A DNA stretch of 64,000 bases from positions 249,690 through 313,689 of the forward strand of contig VWZL01001295.1 in assembly GCA_013396915.1 (NCBI GenBank), in the 5' to 3' direction. The DNA comes from Stercorarius parasiticus. Its lineage: Eukaryota; Chordata; Aves; Charadriiformes; Stercorariidae. Below the pieces are notes generated by a model. That model did not search any database, was not told the origin of the DNA, and saw only the letters and a list, made by a program, of their open reading frames with translations. The position numbers and the translations under genes are program-made. Every line of letters starts with the position of its first letter. Within the stretch, counting starts at the first letter, position 1. This document shows positions 25,171 to 38,112 of this stretch, piece after piece.

Positions 25171-25953
25171 CTGAAAGGAAGCTTCATCTGCTTCCTTTTC
25201 TAATGAAGCAAAAGGAAGCGGCTCTTGCGCCAATTCTCTCTGGTTTTTTGGCTAAAGTTCCCTATACACATAAGCAAAGGGGAAAATGCATATCAAGAAT
25301 TTTATTTTTTTAAAAGTAAGTCAATACTGACAACTCACAAAGTTTCAGCCTTGGAAATGCCAGTCAGTATTATTTTTAACAATGCTCTTCCAAAACACTC
25401 TAGATCAGTCTCTTCAGGCTGCAAAGAGCCCACGGTAAAGGCAGAAGCACCAAACTTCTTCCCAGGCCTACCAGACCCAAGAAAAACAAAGAAATTATTC
25501 AGCACGTGAGCATTACATGGTTGAGATTGAATGCTGTAGTTTCTGCATATTGCCCCTGAAATGTGCCAGTTCAACACCCAAAACAAAAGCCAGAGCTCCT
25601 GGAGTAGCCAGGATACTGACAATGCAGAGTGGGTCACCATTTGGGTCAAAACCAGGGTCATGGCCATGGCCAGTCTTCCACAATCCCATAGATACTTCTT
25701 GTTGCTTGGTCACTCTAAAGGAAGTTCAGCCACTCCATAGGGCCACCAGTGTGAAAGGCGTCAAACAAGCTCAAAAGCAGCTCAAATCAGGGCCTCAAAT
25801 CAATGCTCCAAGTCTCCAGAAATTAACGGAGTTACCAGTTCCCTCGCTGTGTTCTGGGGCTTTGGATATGTTTGTTGGCTACTTTAACTGGCTGCGCTGT
25901 ACCTGCAGTGCCATCGTACTTGGATTTTGATCCCTTTAAAGTTTCAGCACAAG

Positions 25954-25996
25954 AACTCTCTCGTGCTGTCTATACAGCACCTAGCACAAGGAGGCT
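25954..25996 (+). repeat. old interspersed-repeat tail (amniote-type)
   Basis: The string 'ctatacagcacctagcacaaggaggctc' matches the common 3' motif 'tgtacagcacctagcacaatggggccc' found in old interspersed repeats of turtles, crocodilians and birds. The family name is not certain from memory. A second tail of the same type lies at 49361..49440. Confidence 0.5.
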
Positions 25997-26159
25997 CAGA
26001 CATTTCTAGAGCATGTGACAAAAAAGTGTGCATTAGGAATACTGTTTTGTAAGTCTGTTACGTTTGCTGGGTGATGAGAAAACAGCTGCTCAGAGCCAAG
26101 GATTCATAAACTCTGTTTCCACCTAAAGATCTTATAATGCCTGGTGACTGAGTAATAAG

Positions 26160-26600
26160 ATGGCAGGTGAAATACAAAGTCAATAAATGGAAATTAATGC
26201 ATATTGGGGGAAAATAATTTAAATTCTGAATGAAGAATGACAGGCTATAAATGAGCTATTACCACTCAGGAAAGAGATTTTGGAGTCACCATGGGCTGTT
26301 CTCCGAAAGGGTCAAGGCTTTCAAAGAAGCTGAGAGAACAGGAGTAACCGGGCAGGGAGGCAAGAACATCTCATTACCCCAAAGCACAAATCCAGCACGT
26401 ACCCATCTGCCAAGTACTTCATGATCAAACCATCCCAAGGCTACCAAATGGGTTGGAATTCAGTGGGAAGAAACACAGAGAAGGGACCAAGGGTGAGCCA
26501 AGGTGTGGAAAACTGAACAGATGAGAACCATTCAACTGCAAGAAGCCACAGCTCAGTGTGGGATTATGGGAGAAGTTATTATAGAAAGGTGATTAAAGAA
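26160..26600 (+). mobile_element. ancient CR1/L3-like LINE relic
   Basis: The segment follows the reverse-transcriptase C-terminal region of an old amniote CR1 group. It contains 'tggcaggtgaaatacaaagtcaataaatggaaattaatgcat' in pieces, 'gctattaccactcaggaaagagattttggagtcacc', 'gttctccgaaa' and 'cagagaaggg'. These correspond to the familiar 'tggcagatgaaattcaatgt', 'ctcaagaaagagatcttggagtcatt', 'gttctctgaaaa' and 'cagagaagggcaac' of those elements, in the right order. It has many indels and stops. It is clearly older than the CR1 copies at 3 and 7 kb. Confidence 0.8.
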
Positions 26601-26639
26601 GAATAATTCACTGACTCACAATGTGTAAAGTGGGGCATA

Positions 26640-29600
26640 CAATGAACTGATCGGATAGCACAAAGTTTTCCACTTAAAAACCTGCATGATTGTGTACATC
26701 TATGAGAGAGGGATGGCAAGATAGTAACGCAAAAGCCAATATGCACAGGGAAGAGATGGGTTCAAGGAAGAAGAGTTCACTGGTGAACATGGTGCCCTTT
26801 AGGACATCTCTGACACTTCTGGCCCTGGGTGGATGCTCCAGGGTACGTACAAGGTCCCCGTTTCACTTCGCTGAGCAGCACGATCAGTGCTATGGGAGAC
26901 ACAGTGCTGGATGAGACGGCTCTTTGCTTTGACCAACCTTGTATTCCAAAGGAAAAGCACAGCTCAAAGCAAGGGTAAGACAGGAAGATACAGCATGAAA
27001 TAAAACCCTGCAGGTCTCAATCTTCCCCACACCCCCCTTTAGGAAGTACTTGTGCAATCTCTGACACCTACCACCCGTCAGGTGACTGGCCTGGTGGTCA
27101 AAGAGCCCCAAACACACATAGTCACAGAGCAAAGCCCTCTCTGTGTCACTGCACCCTCTCAGTCCTTCTAGGCATGTGTCCCAGAGGGACTCTTCATGCT
27201 GAGTTGCCACCTTGGGAGAAATGTGACAGCCCTTTCCCAGGGTGGGGAAGAAAGAATTACCAGCACTGAGTTGTCTGTCTGGCTAAGGGAAATCAGAGCC
27301 CACCATCGCAGATGCAATCACAGACAAATCCACTTTTCAAATGCTGATTCTCAAATTCATACATCTGAGCCCGTACATCAGAATGGGTAAAAGGGAAGTG
27401 TGAGCCAAAAAGCCAGGTAAAGCCCATTAGCAAGCCATATCCTCTTCCGGCATAGCTCTCACGGTTACTAAATTTGTAAAGTTTTTTTAGACAAGATGAA
27501 CTGTGCTGGGAAGGGGGGATAGGACAGAACCGTATCGGGAAAAAAGTCAGCATTTTAGTAAAGGTTTAGAGGTTTCAGCTACCAGAGATCAGTGTTAGCT
27601 GTCATCTTAATCAAATTAAAGAGCATCTAAATGGCAGTGGTCTGTCTATGTTTTAAAGAGGCATTTATAGTCTATGGGAACAAATATGATGCATTTAACA
27701 TGCTGGGAAAACCTTTCCACAAGCAGAAGCAAGTACAAGAAGTTAAGGTAGTTCTAAGTGAGAGCCTGAGGGCACAGACAACATCTTTCCATTTCCAATT
27801 GTCTCGGACTGGATAGGCATTTTGGAAGTGAAAGGAAATGCTGTGCCCCTGGCAGGTTTTAATACTTTAACTAACAGATTTTCCCCTGCCCTACCCTCTT
27901 TGCTTTAGAATGTAGATGAATCAAGTGCAGAATCATTTTAAATACCACTTCGTATGAAATTCTAATCACCATTTCAGTTTACGTTTTACTGCATTGTTCA
28001 CTCCCTGCTTTCCCCACAGAGAAGAAGAAGAGAAAAGGGAAGAGGAGATGTTTCAGTAACTGACAGCATCCATAACCATGTTCTCTGGAAGATGCCAAAG
28101 ACTGCAAAACGGCCAGGCCTTACGAAGACCCAACAGGCTGTAACCATCTATTTGCGTCCTGTCCTCACCAAGTGCTGTGCAGGGTAAGTATTAAAATAGA
28201 TTGAAAAAGTTAAAGCAACAAAATAACAGCTGTCAAAGATTTACAGAAAATTAAAATTGTGAAATCACTAGCTGGAATTAAAAAAACATTACAGAACTAC
28301 ACAATCTTCCTCTTGTAAGGGCTTGGGGAAGAATAAATACTCTCAGAACAATACAAGGCTGAAGCATCAAAAGACACCTCCAAAGTATGAGAACTTAATG
28401 AGTAATAGTCTTGGATCTTCCTCTGCGTGCGGTTGTGTTGAGGCCCACCAAAACCAAACAAGGGTAAGGCTGGGCTGTATCAATATCCCCTCCATCCTAG
28501 GCAGCTGCCTGGGGATACTCCTGACATCATTCTTCCTTCCAAGCAGTAAGTGGTCATGTGGAAACAACAGAAAATGTTGCTTTTCATTTTCATCAATAAA
28601 GAAGTTTAAACCATCAGATGACTCTAAAAGGGATGATGAGACACCTCTAGAGAGGTCCTGAGACACTTCAAGCACCTGTGTTACCTGTGTGCTCGTACCA
28701 CACTGACTGGGCTGAAAAGCTTCAAAGGGAAAGTTCCTCTGCTGTGGAAAAACACAACCGGCTCAGGTGCCTAAGAGTTCAAGTCTGCAACACCAACAGT
28801 GTCCAACTCAGAAAGAAAATAAGTCAAAGTCTCAGTAAGCAGAGCCTTTAATCTAAAATGTTTTGCTGTCACCTCAATTCTGTACTTACTTTTTAACTTC
28901 AGTACTTCATCAATATAAGATTCTAGGACAACAGACCTGTGTAGAACTTAAGTATCTATAGAGCTAAGGGAAAGCACAGTCCTGTGAACTGAGGGATATG
29001 CTTGAGGTATGTTAGCAATCCATTTCCACTAAAATCAGGATTTAAAACACACTTTACAGATAAGGCTTCTCATTCGTCACCAGCATGAGTACTTTCTGCC
29101 AATGGTATTTCAAAACACTTCCAAGCGTGTTGATAGGACAAAAGCTCATTGAATCGTCTGGGTGAATAAGCTGAATTTTGCTTAACGCTTCCTGAAGAGT
29201 TCGATGAAAAGTTTGTTCTACTGGGGAACCACAATCAGGATAAATGATACGAAATTCAGGTGAGATGCAGCCCTAGACTTTGGGTATAATAATGCAAGAT
29301 ACAGAGATACCAATGACAGCTTATAGTCTGACTCACATCATACAATTCTCCCTTCTCCAGGGCCAGCAAATACCTGTGATTAGCACCATCAGAAAGGTCC
29401 CTCTCAAAAATATATTCAGGTCACAGAAAACACTTGAATGTCCTTGAAGAAGATACAAAACTAAGTACACTGTTGAACTAAGACAATCACAGGTGGAATA
29501 AGAACTAGAGAACACAAGTTATTGCTAGGCTGTGAGTGGACCCAATAGGGACCTGCTAAATTACTGTTGTCGGCAAACAAAAGAAGAAAAGACTCTTAGA

Positions 29601-31270
29601 AAGGCATAATTCCACCTGGCTCCATTTTGCTGCTTTTCACAAGTAGACCTCAAAGCACTTTCTAAAGAAAGTCAGTATCAGTATCAGGTTTTATTGCACC
29701 TCAGCTTCACAGGACAAAGCCCAAGAGTATTAATTCTCTCTGGCCTCACACAGCCCAGACAGGTCTGAACGTTTAGTGTTCTTCCAGCAAGTCCTCCAGT
29801 AGAATAAACAGTTCTTAACACTTCAAGAACATTTTTAACCTATGCTGAGGATAAAGCAAGCTCAGCCTTTGGCAATACACAAGACTTTGCTTTCAAGCCA
29901 AGACTTTGCGTTTTTCACAGCAGAAAGAAACAGGAACAAAGCCACCAGGTATTGCTGCCTACACGCCCTGCACAGAGAGAAAGCAGTGAGGAGGTGAGAA
30001 AACAGCTCGATCCCACAGGACAGCAGGGTCTGACCCAAACCACCAGCACCCTGACTTCCTCATCCACAGATGTAATAGCATAAAACTTCGAAAAGGAAGT
30101 AATGACCTGAAAAATAAAATTCAGTCCTGTACAGAGGATGAATAAGAACAAGATTTTTTTTGCGCATGGCCAGGGATCTACGCTTAATTCACTCTGACGT
30201 GGTGCAAACACAGGTCTCCAGCAGGATCTGGCCTCCCGTAACCAGATGTCTCCAGCAGCAGCTTCCGGAGGTTTCTGCGAACACACGCTGCCTGTGCTCC
30301 TGTCCCAGACACCACTTGGAGGATTTATAAGAAAACTGTCTGGAACCAGGACTTCACTGCTGGGGGGAACAGAGGGTGCAGGACAGTCTGGGAAGGGTAG
30401 ATTCCTCTTTCAATATGGACAACTTCTGTTTTGCTGAGCCCAAGGCTTTACTGTCAAGCTCACACTTTGAGATAGAGTCTGCAGGCTTTGTTCTGGCAGC
30501 AATTAATTGGCTTAGTCACCATTTTTTTCCTGCTGTCGTTGACCTATGTCAGTAAGTAAACAACATGGGTTTTTTGATCAGACAGAGTGAGGGGGTGGAA
30601 GCTGCTCAAAGAACAGAAAACAATCATAAATGAACCTCTGATCTTAGAGGCTGTTATAAATCAAGAGGGGGAGCAACAGAGAAGGTGCTAGGAAACCCAC
30701 TGGTTATTGCACAAGCTGTTTTTCACTCAGTGCCAAGATTCAAATCCCACTGGAAGGTCAGGAACAAAACAGCCTCCTCCACGGCTACGACAGCGTGCCC
30801 AATTGCCAAGCCAAGAGTCATCTTTGTTATGCCAGTTCAAGATACTGCATTAAGGTACCTACATTACCATAGATAAGACCTCAGACCCCACTATTTCCAT
30901 CTTAGTCCAAATCTAGAGCATTTGCTATTATTTTCAATCCCGAATACCACAATTCTGGTCTCTTCTGCCCCACCCTGATCTATCTTCTCCCACTGTTTAA
31001 GCCCCAACGAGCAGCCCTTCCTTCCCCACCACCATAACTGTGGTGATGAGAAGCTGCACAGACTATGGAGGCCGCTAAGGAAGACAAGCACACACACACT
31101 TCAGATGCAACCTCCTTGGGGCACACAATACCTCTAAACCTCTGCAGGATCCTGTTCCATAATTAAGCACATCTGATCTTGTCACAGTAAGAGAGATACC
31201 AACTTGAAACATAACAATACAATGATTAAAATTCAGATGTGGTGCAAGTCACAGTAGTTTGGGGGGGATA
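26640..31270. other. unique intronic sequence
   Basis: No interspersed repeat is recognised apart from possible remnants of the old CR1 running on to about 26.8 kb. A purine-rich (GAA-type) run lies at 28020..28050 at the start of the plus-strand exon-like block. No coding similarity is seen. Confidence 0.55.
28020..28183 (+). other. exon-like block of 164 nt on the plus strand, unknown
   Basis: This is the best canonical splice pair outside CASTOR2: a C/T-rich acceptor (CACTCCCTGCTTTCCCCACAG) and a donor (GCAGG|GTAAGTATT) that matches consensus over six intron bases. Frame 1 is open for all 54 codons, starting RRRREKGRGDVS. The other two stop after about 12 codons. The first 30 nt are purine-rich, resembling an exonic splicing enhancer. 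It lies antisense to CASTOR2, so a long noncoding antisense exon is as likely as a coding one. I recognise no protein. Confidence 0.25.
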
Positions 31271-31325
31271 AATCATAGAATGGTTCGGGCTGGAAGGGAC
31301 CTTAAAGATTATCTAGTTCCATGTC
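31271..31325 (-). mobile_element. CR1 3' end stub, antisense
   Basis: The string 'aatcatagaatggttcgggctggaagggaccttaaagattatctagtt' is the complement of the CR1 3' terminus, with the 8-bp tail unit first. Only about 55 bp are present, a common size for severely 5'-truncated CR1 insertions. A G7 run precedes it at 31261. Confidence 0.9.
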
Positions 31326-34300
31326 ACACAAGGGATATTTTGGAGAAATGAGGTAACTTATTTTCATATATTTGTACAATTAAAATTTCCTTAACTAGCA
31401 ACAAAAGCAAAACTAACAAAAACATAATTGAGTACTTGTGAATTAAATGAACTAGACCACATCATATTTTTCCCTTGTAGGTTATTTCAGATCCACTTGC
31501 ACAGTCCTTCATAAAGACCTGCTGAAGACGTCAATCAAGCTTCCTAATGCAGAATGACTGATTTCTCTGGCCATCAAGAATACATTTATATCTCAAAGAA
31601 CTGAATAAATCCAACAGAGGGAAGTTACCGTTCATTTATTTGCCAGCAAGTTCTTTGCCATCTTGCCTTTTGCTCCTCTGCTAAAATGAGTACTTCCACG
31701 AATCGCAGAATGACCCTCTGACATACAAAGCAGTCAATTCCTATCACATCAGAGTCCAAAGAGCATTTTGCACCATAAACAGCAATTTCACCCATGGATT
31801 TAGGTGCTGCTCACTGCTAGTGTGGGATCAAGACTCTGGTCCATGATGGAGTTGTGAGAAGGCTTGCAGGAATGTCTATGCACTGTCTCCTGCAGATCTG
31901 GCACAGCAACATGAATATTTTGGGAATGTGAATTTTTAATTGCTGTCTTCCCTATAACTACATTTCACTGTTTAACCTCAATAGAGGGTTGAGATGCCCA
32001 GGAGGTGTTTGGAGAAATTGTGCATGCGCTCTGGCAGATGAAGCATGATCCCGGGTCACACACCTAGATGTTCCTCCAGTTACGTGACAGCTGCTGACAG
32101 CGGTGACCTGGCTGCGGGCCAGGGAGCTGCCTTGCAGGTAGGCAGGGCCAAGCCATGAGTCACTGAAGCTGCCCGGCATGGAAGAGGAGCCGTGATCTAC
32201 TGAAGGAACTAAGATCTTATTAAGATGAGAAGTTCTGCTTTTTTTTCCCCTTGCTGTTCAATTGCTGAGCAACAACTGGAGCATGGAAGAGATGATCACT
32301 GTCTTCCCAAAGACAGGGAATGGAAGATTTGGGAAAGAAGCACTAACAGATCCTGTCATTTGAGCCTAGTTTTAAAGAAAAACCAGTTTTAACGCAAACA
32401 CACTATGCCACTTGTCCCTTCCATGTAAGTTTTTGACCTATTAGCTAATTTCTGTTAAATATCACAGTTGGAGATTTCAGCTACTAAATTGATATAAGGT
32501 TCATTAAAATGGGTGCTAGATAGAAGAGGAATGTCCGTCTGCAGCAGTGCTGAGGGAAAAGCCGTAGTGAAAGCACAAACCTTATTAGACAGCAAAGAAT
32601 CCACAAGGGGCATGTCCCGACCACAGGAAACCTCAGAGCTCACTGCATGCTAGACTCCGGAGAGTCTCACTGCAAGAGAAAGCAAGAGGAAACCAGCTTT
32701 GCTAGTTTGGTTGCTCATTTTCATCAGAGATGTGCAGCCCGGGCATGCTTTGCGAGGCAGAGGCCTAGCTGTTTGAGAAATCCCACATGAAGCTGTCATG
32801 TGTCTTTACATCAAGTGCCTGAAGGGACTGGAAAACCCAGTGGTATCTCCAGCCGAGGGAAGAGCACATGGACTGCCGCGTTGGTGGGAGAGAGCTGTTC
32901 CAGTGCCTGAGCTGAGAACACAAATACATTAATGTCATCACCCCGGATGGTAACCGGACCTGACCCAAAGCCAGCAGCCTATACACAGGCACCTGGATGT
33001 CCACATAAGAAACGATCTGTCTCGGTGCTTGCTCTGGGAAGGCTGCCATGACTGAGGGGCATCTCTGGCAAAGGACAGAGCTCAGCCAACCCTCCTGCCC
33101 ATCCAGCTCACAGCGGGCCTTCTTTCCCTCCTGGAGCTCCTTGTCCAGTTTGGAAGAAGCTCTCCTCTGCTAAGAAGCAGGGGCACCCAAAGTCAGCTCT
33201 GTGATTTTGGAGGAGAGAAGGCAAGCCTGAGTTTTTGAAGGTTGAGAACTGGCAAACTTCCACAAAAGCAGTCTAAAAGTTTTCAGTTACCTCAACATCT
33301 GCCTGTATAAATATAACATTTCTCTCAAAGTCAACAGTGGTCTGTTTTTATCTTCACTGTCCTTTGATGTCATTGCCCAGAGGGCTGGAAATGCTACTTA
33401 GCAGCATGACCATGAAAGCGTAGGTAGGAGGATCTTCTGCATCAATAGCTGATGACTCAGGAATCCAATATAATTCAGCCTTCACTTTTGGCTGTTTCTG
33501 TTACCTGGATTTTTACCACGCTGCAAAACCTGTGCAGAGTGCTTAGTATCTTCTCCTTGGAAATGGCCATCTGTTTACCCTGACACAGTTGAGTTGATTT
33601 CAGGTTTTCAGCATTGTGTATTAGCTATAAGGCACCGAGCAAACAAGGCTTGAGGAGAACCTCCCAGAAATTAGACTGGGGGAAGGTATGGTTTAGTCAT
33701 TGATATAAAGGGAAAATCAACTTAGAGCTGCTTCTGCCTCACTGACGGCAGCACTTTTCCACAGTTACTTGCCAACCAGCCAACTTCCAAACTAACACCC
33801 AGCGGCCAGACTTCCAAAGGTAGGCAGCGTTGCTAACAGTGCAGACTATGGGGTTTCCAAAGCATCCACCCCTTCAGGAGAAATGGAAAAGGAGTCGGGC
33901 ACTTCAGCGCCTCTGAATATGAGTAACCACATCTCAAAATGAACTCCCTTTGCACATGCGGTACCGAGTCTCACCCTGTAAGCGTGGGGAACTTCTGCTT
34001 CCCACCCAAGGTGCTGCTGGACCGTAGGGTGTCTTTCCCAGTAAGATGAGAAGTGACTTACTAGGAGCTGTGATCATTTCTAGACCCAGTGAATCACTGA
34101 GCACTGACAGCAGGCTGGGGGAAACCCCATCTAAGCAGTCCTTGATGTCACAAAAGTTAAGTTAGATAAACTCCCAGTAAACCAGAGATCATTCATGTTG
34201 AGTTAATCTGGCTAAGGCACAGCTCCAGCTCTCTTCCAGGCTGGTAGGAGGCAGAAGACACAACAAGTGAGATCTAAATGAGCTCGTGGTGCCAAACGCT

Positions 34301-37300
34301 TTCATGCTCCACGTGGAACAGAATGTCATCCTGCACTAATTTGTGCTATGGTTTCTTATTCATTCCTCTGCATCAGTTTCAGATATACTCAAGCTGCAGA
34401 TCTTTAAATGGACATGCTAAATATAAGCTATGGAGCTGACTGACAGTTTTATTTTTGTCTTTAAATAAAAGACATGACTGAATCTAGTATTGCTAGTTTT
34501 CTCTCAGCACCCATGTTCGTCATGAGAAATTCCCCTCCATAGCAGGTAAGAGAGAGAAGGGAAATTTCACTCATCTTCCTATGAAAAGAAGTTACTTCTA
34601 CCTTAGATACCATTTACATCCTCCTATATAATTTCACATCTGCCATCACTACACTTAAATATAGCAGTCATACTAATGAATATAGAAACGATTCATAATC
34701 TTCCTCTGTTTTTACTAGTCTAACAATCTTTGTATCCAACCAGCCCTTTAGGAAAACCCAGAAAACCCCATTCCCAAGAAAGTGCACTCTCCTCTGAACC
34801 ACTAATGGGCAGTATTGCAAATTCCAGCCCGTAGACTTACTTGTGCAATTGACCGTGAGGAATCAGCCAAATCAGTCTTGCTAGTTTATCTTGTTACTCC
34901 ACTGGATTTGAGGAAGACAGAACTTACGCAGCTTATGGCATACAAAGATGCCTTTTGTATAGAAAAACACCACAACAAAAGAAGTCCTCACCAGAGACAA
35001 GGAAACTCAAAGGAACAACAGAAAATGTTTTTGCTTAGTACAGGACATGCTTCACCCCATGTACCACATGGGTGCTACAAGACTAATCCGCTTTGTCAAC
35101 ACAGGCCAGCATCTACTTCTGCTACCTGATGCAACGAAGCAGATTTATTTTGGGTTTCACTTAGACCGGCTTTATCTTTCAAGCTATGTACCTCAAAGAC
35201 AAAAACGGCCATTTTAAGCTGCTTTAGTGTGTGTGAGAGCTCTTGTTCGCAAGGGGCGAATGCAAAGGGCAGCATTGTTCCCTTGGGAAAAGGCCAGCTC
35301 CTCTACTCTAAGAAAATGTCCCTGCAAAATAAGAACGCAGGGCTCACTCCTGCATTCCTCCCCAGCTTTATGTCTATGATTGAAAAGGCTCTTTTCTCTC
35401 AAGCACAGGAGCAGGCAAATTACTGCCTTCAATTTCTGCCTAGATAAAAAGAATATGTCTGAGAAAGCTAGAGTGAAAACTGAAACAGCCACGAGTAGAA
35501 ATGCGTATGTGAGTGCACATGGCTGTTCGAACTGCCAGGATAAGCCTGGATCTTTACCTGCAAGTTAACAGGGAAGAAATCTAGTGGAAGTGGCAGCACT
35601 GTGACTCAGGGCTCTCAGGTGCAGCTTATGGCTTCAACATGAATTCACTGTGGTATTTTGGGCTGGCTGCCGAAAAATTCTCTTCCGCATATTTTTTCCA
35701 GTGAAAATCAGAGTAGAAAAAAAAAAAATTCACATCAACCTCTCAGGTATCCTCTGAGCTTACCAGCTGTGGTGAAGCACTACATTTCATAGGCAAGTCT
35801 TTCACTCAGCATCAGTAAAGGAGCCAATTTATTTTATTTTTCATGAGACAGTTCAGTAGATGTGGTAAAACACTAAAATCATGGAGAAAAGCTAGAAAAT
35901 ATTAAATGTATGCAGTTGGGGGTAATACGTTATGGCTTCTGCTACTGCTACTACAACTTGGGGAGAGGTTTATGACAACCTATCTATTCAGGACTTTAAT
36001 TCAGCTCTCATGAAGTTTGCAATCATTCTTAAAATTCATTAAAATGAAGTGCACTGAAGTGCCAAGGCATGGGGAAGAGATAAGGAGAGAAGTATTCAAC
36101 AGTGGGCATATAAGAGCTTATGTACATGCTCTAAGTGTTCATATACCTGTCCCTCAACATGCAACTTCTTTACGTTCATCTGTCATTTTATTGGGAATTG
36201 TAGAATACTTCATTTCAAAACACAAGCAGTTGCCAATGCATATTAATGAATATTAGCGCTGACAGCATGCTACCATACTGTCAAAATGGGTAGCTGTGCA
36301 ACTTGCTGATTTTCATGATTTTGAAGCACAGAGGTAGGTGGGTTTGTGCACATATTATTCAGCTGCCCAAGGAGAAAGAACAAACAACCCATTGTGTCCA
36401 TCTGAGAAAGAAAAAAAAAAACAATCTGCTGTGGCGAAGACAAATCGTTTTTTAGTAATGCTGCCGGGGACACTGTTGATGACAAATGCTGAATTCTGGC
36501 TTGAATGTGTGGGGTGGGAAGATTAAACGTGCTCTGCCATTTAATAAACTTTACACTAAGCTCCGTTTTTCTCTGCCTCGCTCCCTTATCAACAGAATGA
36601 AGCAACTTATCAGATATTTCCAGGCATGCTTCAGATATTATTACCAACTTAAATAATATCAGCTGCTTTTGCTGCTAGAAGAAGAAATAAAAGGTGAGAC
36701 ATAGGTCAGAAGTCCACAGTTCGGACCAAGTCACCAAGTTAACTCCTTTTGTAACAAAAGCAAAGGCAAGATTGAACACAAAGGGTCATATTTTAGGCAT
36801 CAGAGAATTTCAACAAGCATGGAGGCAAAAGAAGCAAAGCCTTGGTGTATTATTAAACGAGAACCAAGTACAAAGAAATCCAGTTAATCACAGAGACTGC
36901 TGGTACCTTATTGCCCCTGTGGGTCCAGGCAGCCTCCATCTTGTACCAACAACTCAGAAGTTGCTGACACACTGGCATAAAAGTGAGGGAGTATGAGAGA
37001 AAGCAATGCTCCCCACAACACTTTTACCGAACTGCAGCAATTTGTTGTTGCACCATGCTATCAAATTTGCATGGTTTTCTTGACTGTCAGATCTTATGAC
37101 TGCCTTGCTGCTGATGTATCTAGAAACAGATGAAATTTTTGTGTAATCACATGCCATTTCAAAAAAAAAAAAGCCCCTTTAAAATGATGCCGCTAAGCTA
37201 GACTTCACAGGTGTGGAGAAAGGTCGAAGCATTAACCCACAGCTCAAAAACAGGATGCCACGTGATGTGCACATGTGGAGATTTGATGCCCTTTGAATGC

Positions 37301-38070
37301 TGCAGGTTGTCATTAGCATAAATTCACAGATTTCCAGGTGGAAATTGGGATATCAGCCACCGAAAAAAAGAAGAGTCAATACTTTTTTTTTTTCTTTTTT
37401 AAAAAGACAGACATATAACTGGACTGATATCCAGGGAACATCCAAAACTACTAACTGAGTTGAAGGTCAACTACAGAGGAACAGTATCCTTGGTATCTCC
37501 GAAAAGCTCATCAGAAATTGCTTCTTGTTCATGTTCAACAAGAATCAAGTCTGTAGCTGAACAGCCTTAATTCTCATCTCACACAGAAGAGCAAGGAAGG
37601 GAGAGAGCAAGCACTACCATGTTGCCACAGAACAACTAACCCATTCCCTGTGCCTGACCACCCGTGAACACTGCCATGTCCGTAACACTGCTTTTTTCAT
37701 TTACCAAATAATTCCTTGAGCAAGTATTCAATTAGCAACAGAGATCTGGAAAAGTGCTTGAAGGTATCTCTTCCTTTTAAACAACCTGAAGATCTTTGAA
37801 GAGGGAGACTATATTGATAGAAGCAACAGATCTTCATGAGCCCAAGTATTTCCCTAGGTAAGAGAAATTTGATGTCCAGACTGACAGCCGGCTTCATGTG
37901 CTGAAAAAAAGCCTGCACAGAGAATTAAGCAGTTGTATGCATAAAAGAGAGCAACTGGCAAAAAACAAATAAGGCAGGGAGAAAAGGAAGAGGCAATAGA
38001 TGGAATAAGGATTTCCAAGTACATTCAGTTACGGCTTTAAAGTTTAACTATTGCATATTTTTGCATAGAC

Positions 38071-38112
38071 ATAATAATGCTCTATAGATGCACAGAAATA
38101 ATAATGCTCTAT
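38071..38112. repeat. partial tandem duplication, 27-bp period
   Basis: The 15-mer ATAATAATGCTCTAT occurs at 38071..38085 and again at 38098..38112 without mismatch, separated by 12 bp. It is a recent short duplication, with no function suggested. Confidence 0.8.

Larger units (their letters stand above)
12346..25953. other. unique intronic sequence with sparse exon-like blocks
   Basis: No repeat family and no known protein is recognised in this 13.6 kb. A GC- and CpG-richer patch lies at about 13120..13200, too short to be a CpG island. Minus-strand splice-bounded blocks at 18717..18808, 19242..19298 and 25107..25170 are listed separately as leads. An AT-rich part, about 22990..23610, contains many homeobox-like TAAT/ATTA words. 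Base composition is otherwise even. Confidence 0.55.

Noticed and set aside
28685..28711. 27-nt minus-strand micro-exon-like block whose phase fits other short blocks at 28.9 and 29.4 kb
   Set aside because: Very short blocks between loose splice-like sites are frequent by chance. Phase agreement has a one-in-three chance each time, and no peptide is recognisable.
30733..30750. Box-B-like string (GATTCAAATCCCACT), possible tRNA or tRNA-derived SINE
   Set aside because: No box A, acceptor stem or cloverleaf can be drawn around it.
33297..33395. Minus-strand open frames ending at a good donor (TTGAG|GTAACTG) near 33.3 kb
   Set aside because: Two different frames look equally protein-like, the acceptor for one is purine-rich, and nothing is recognised.
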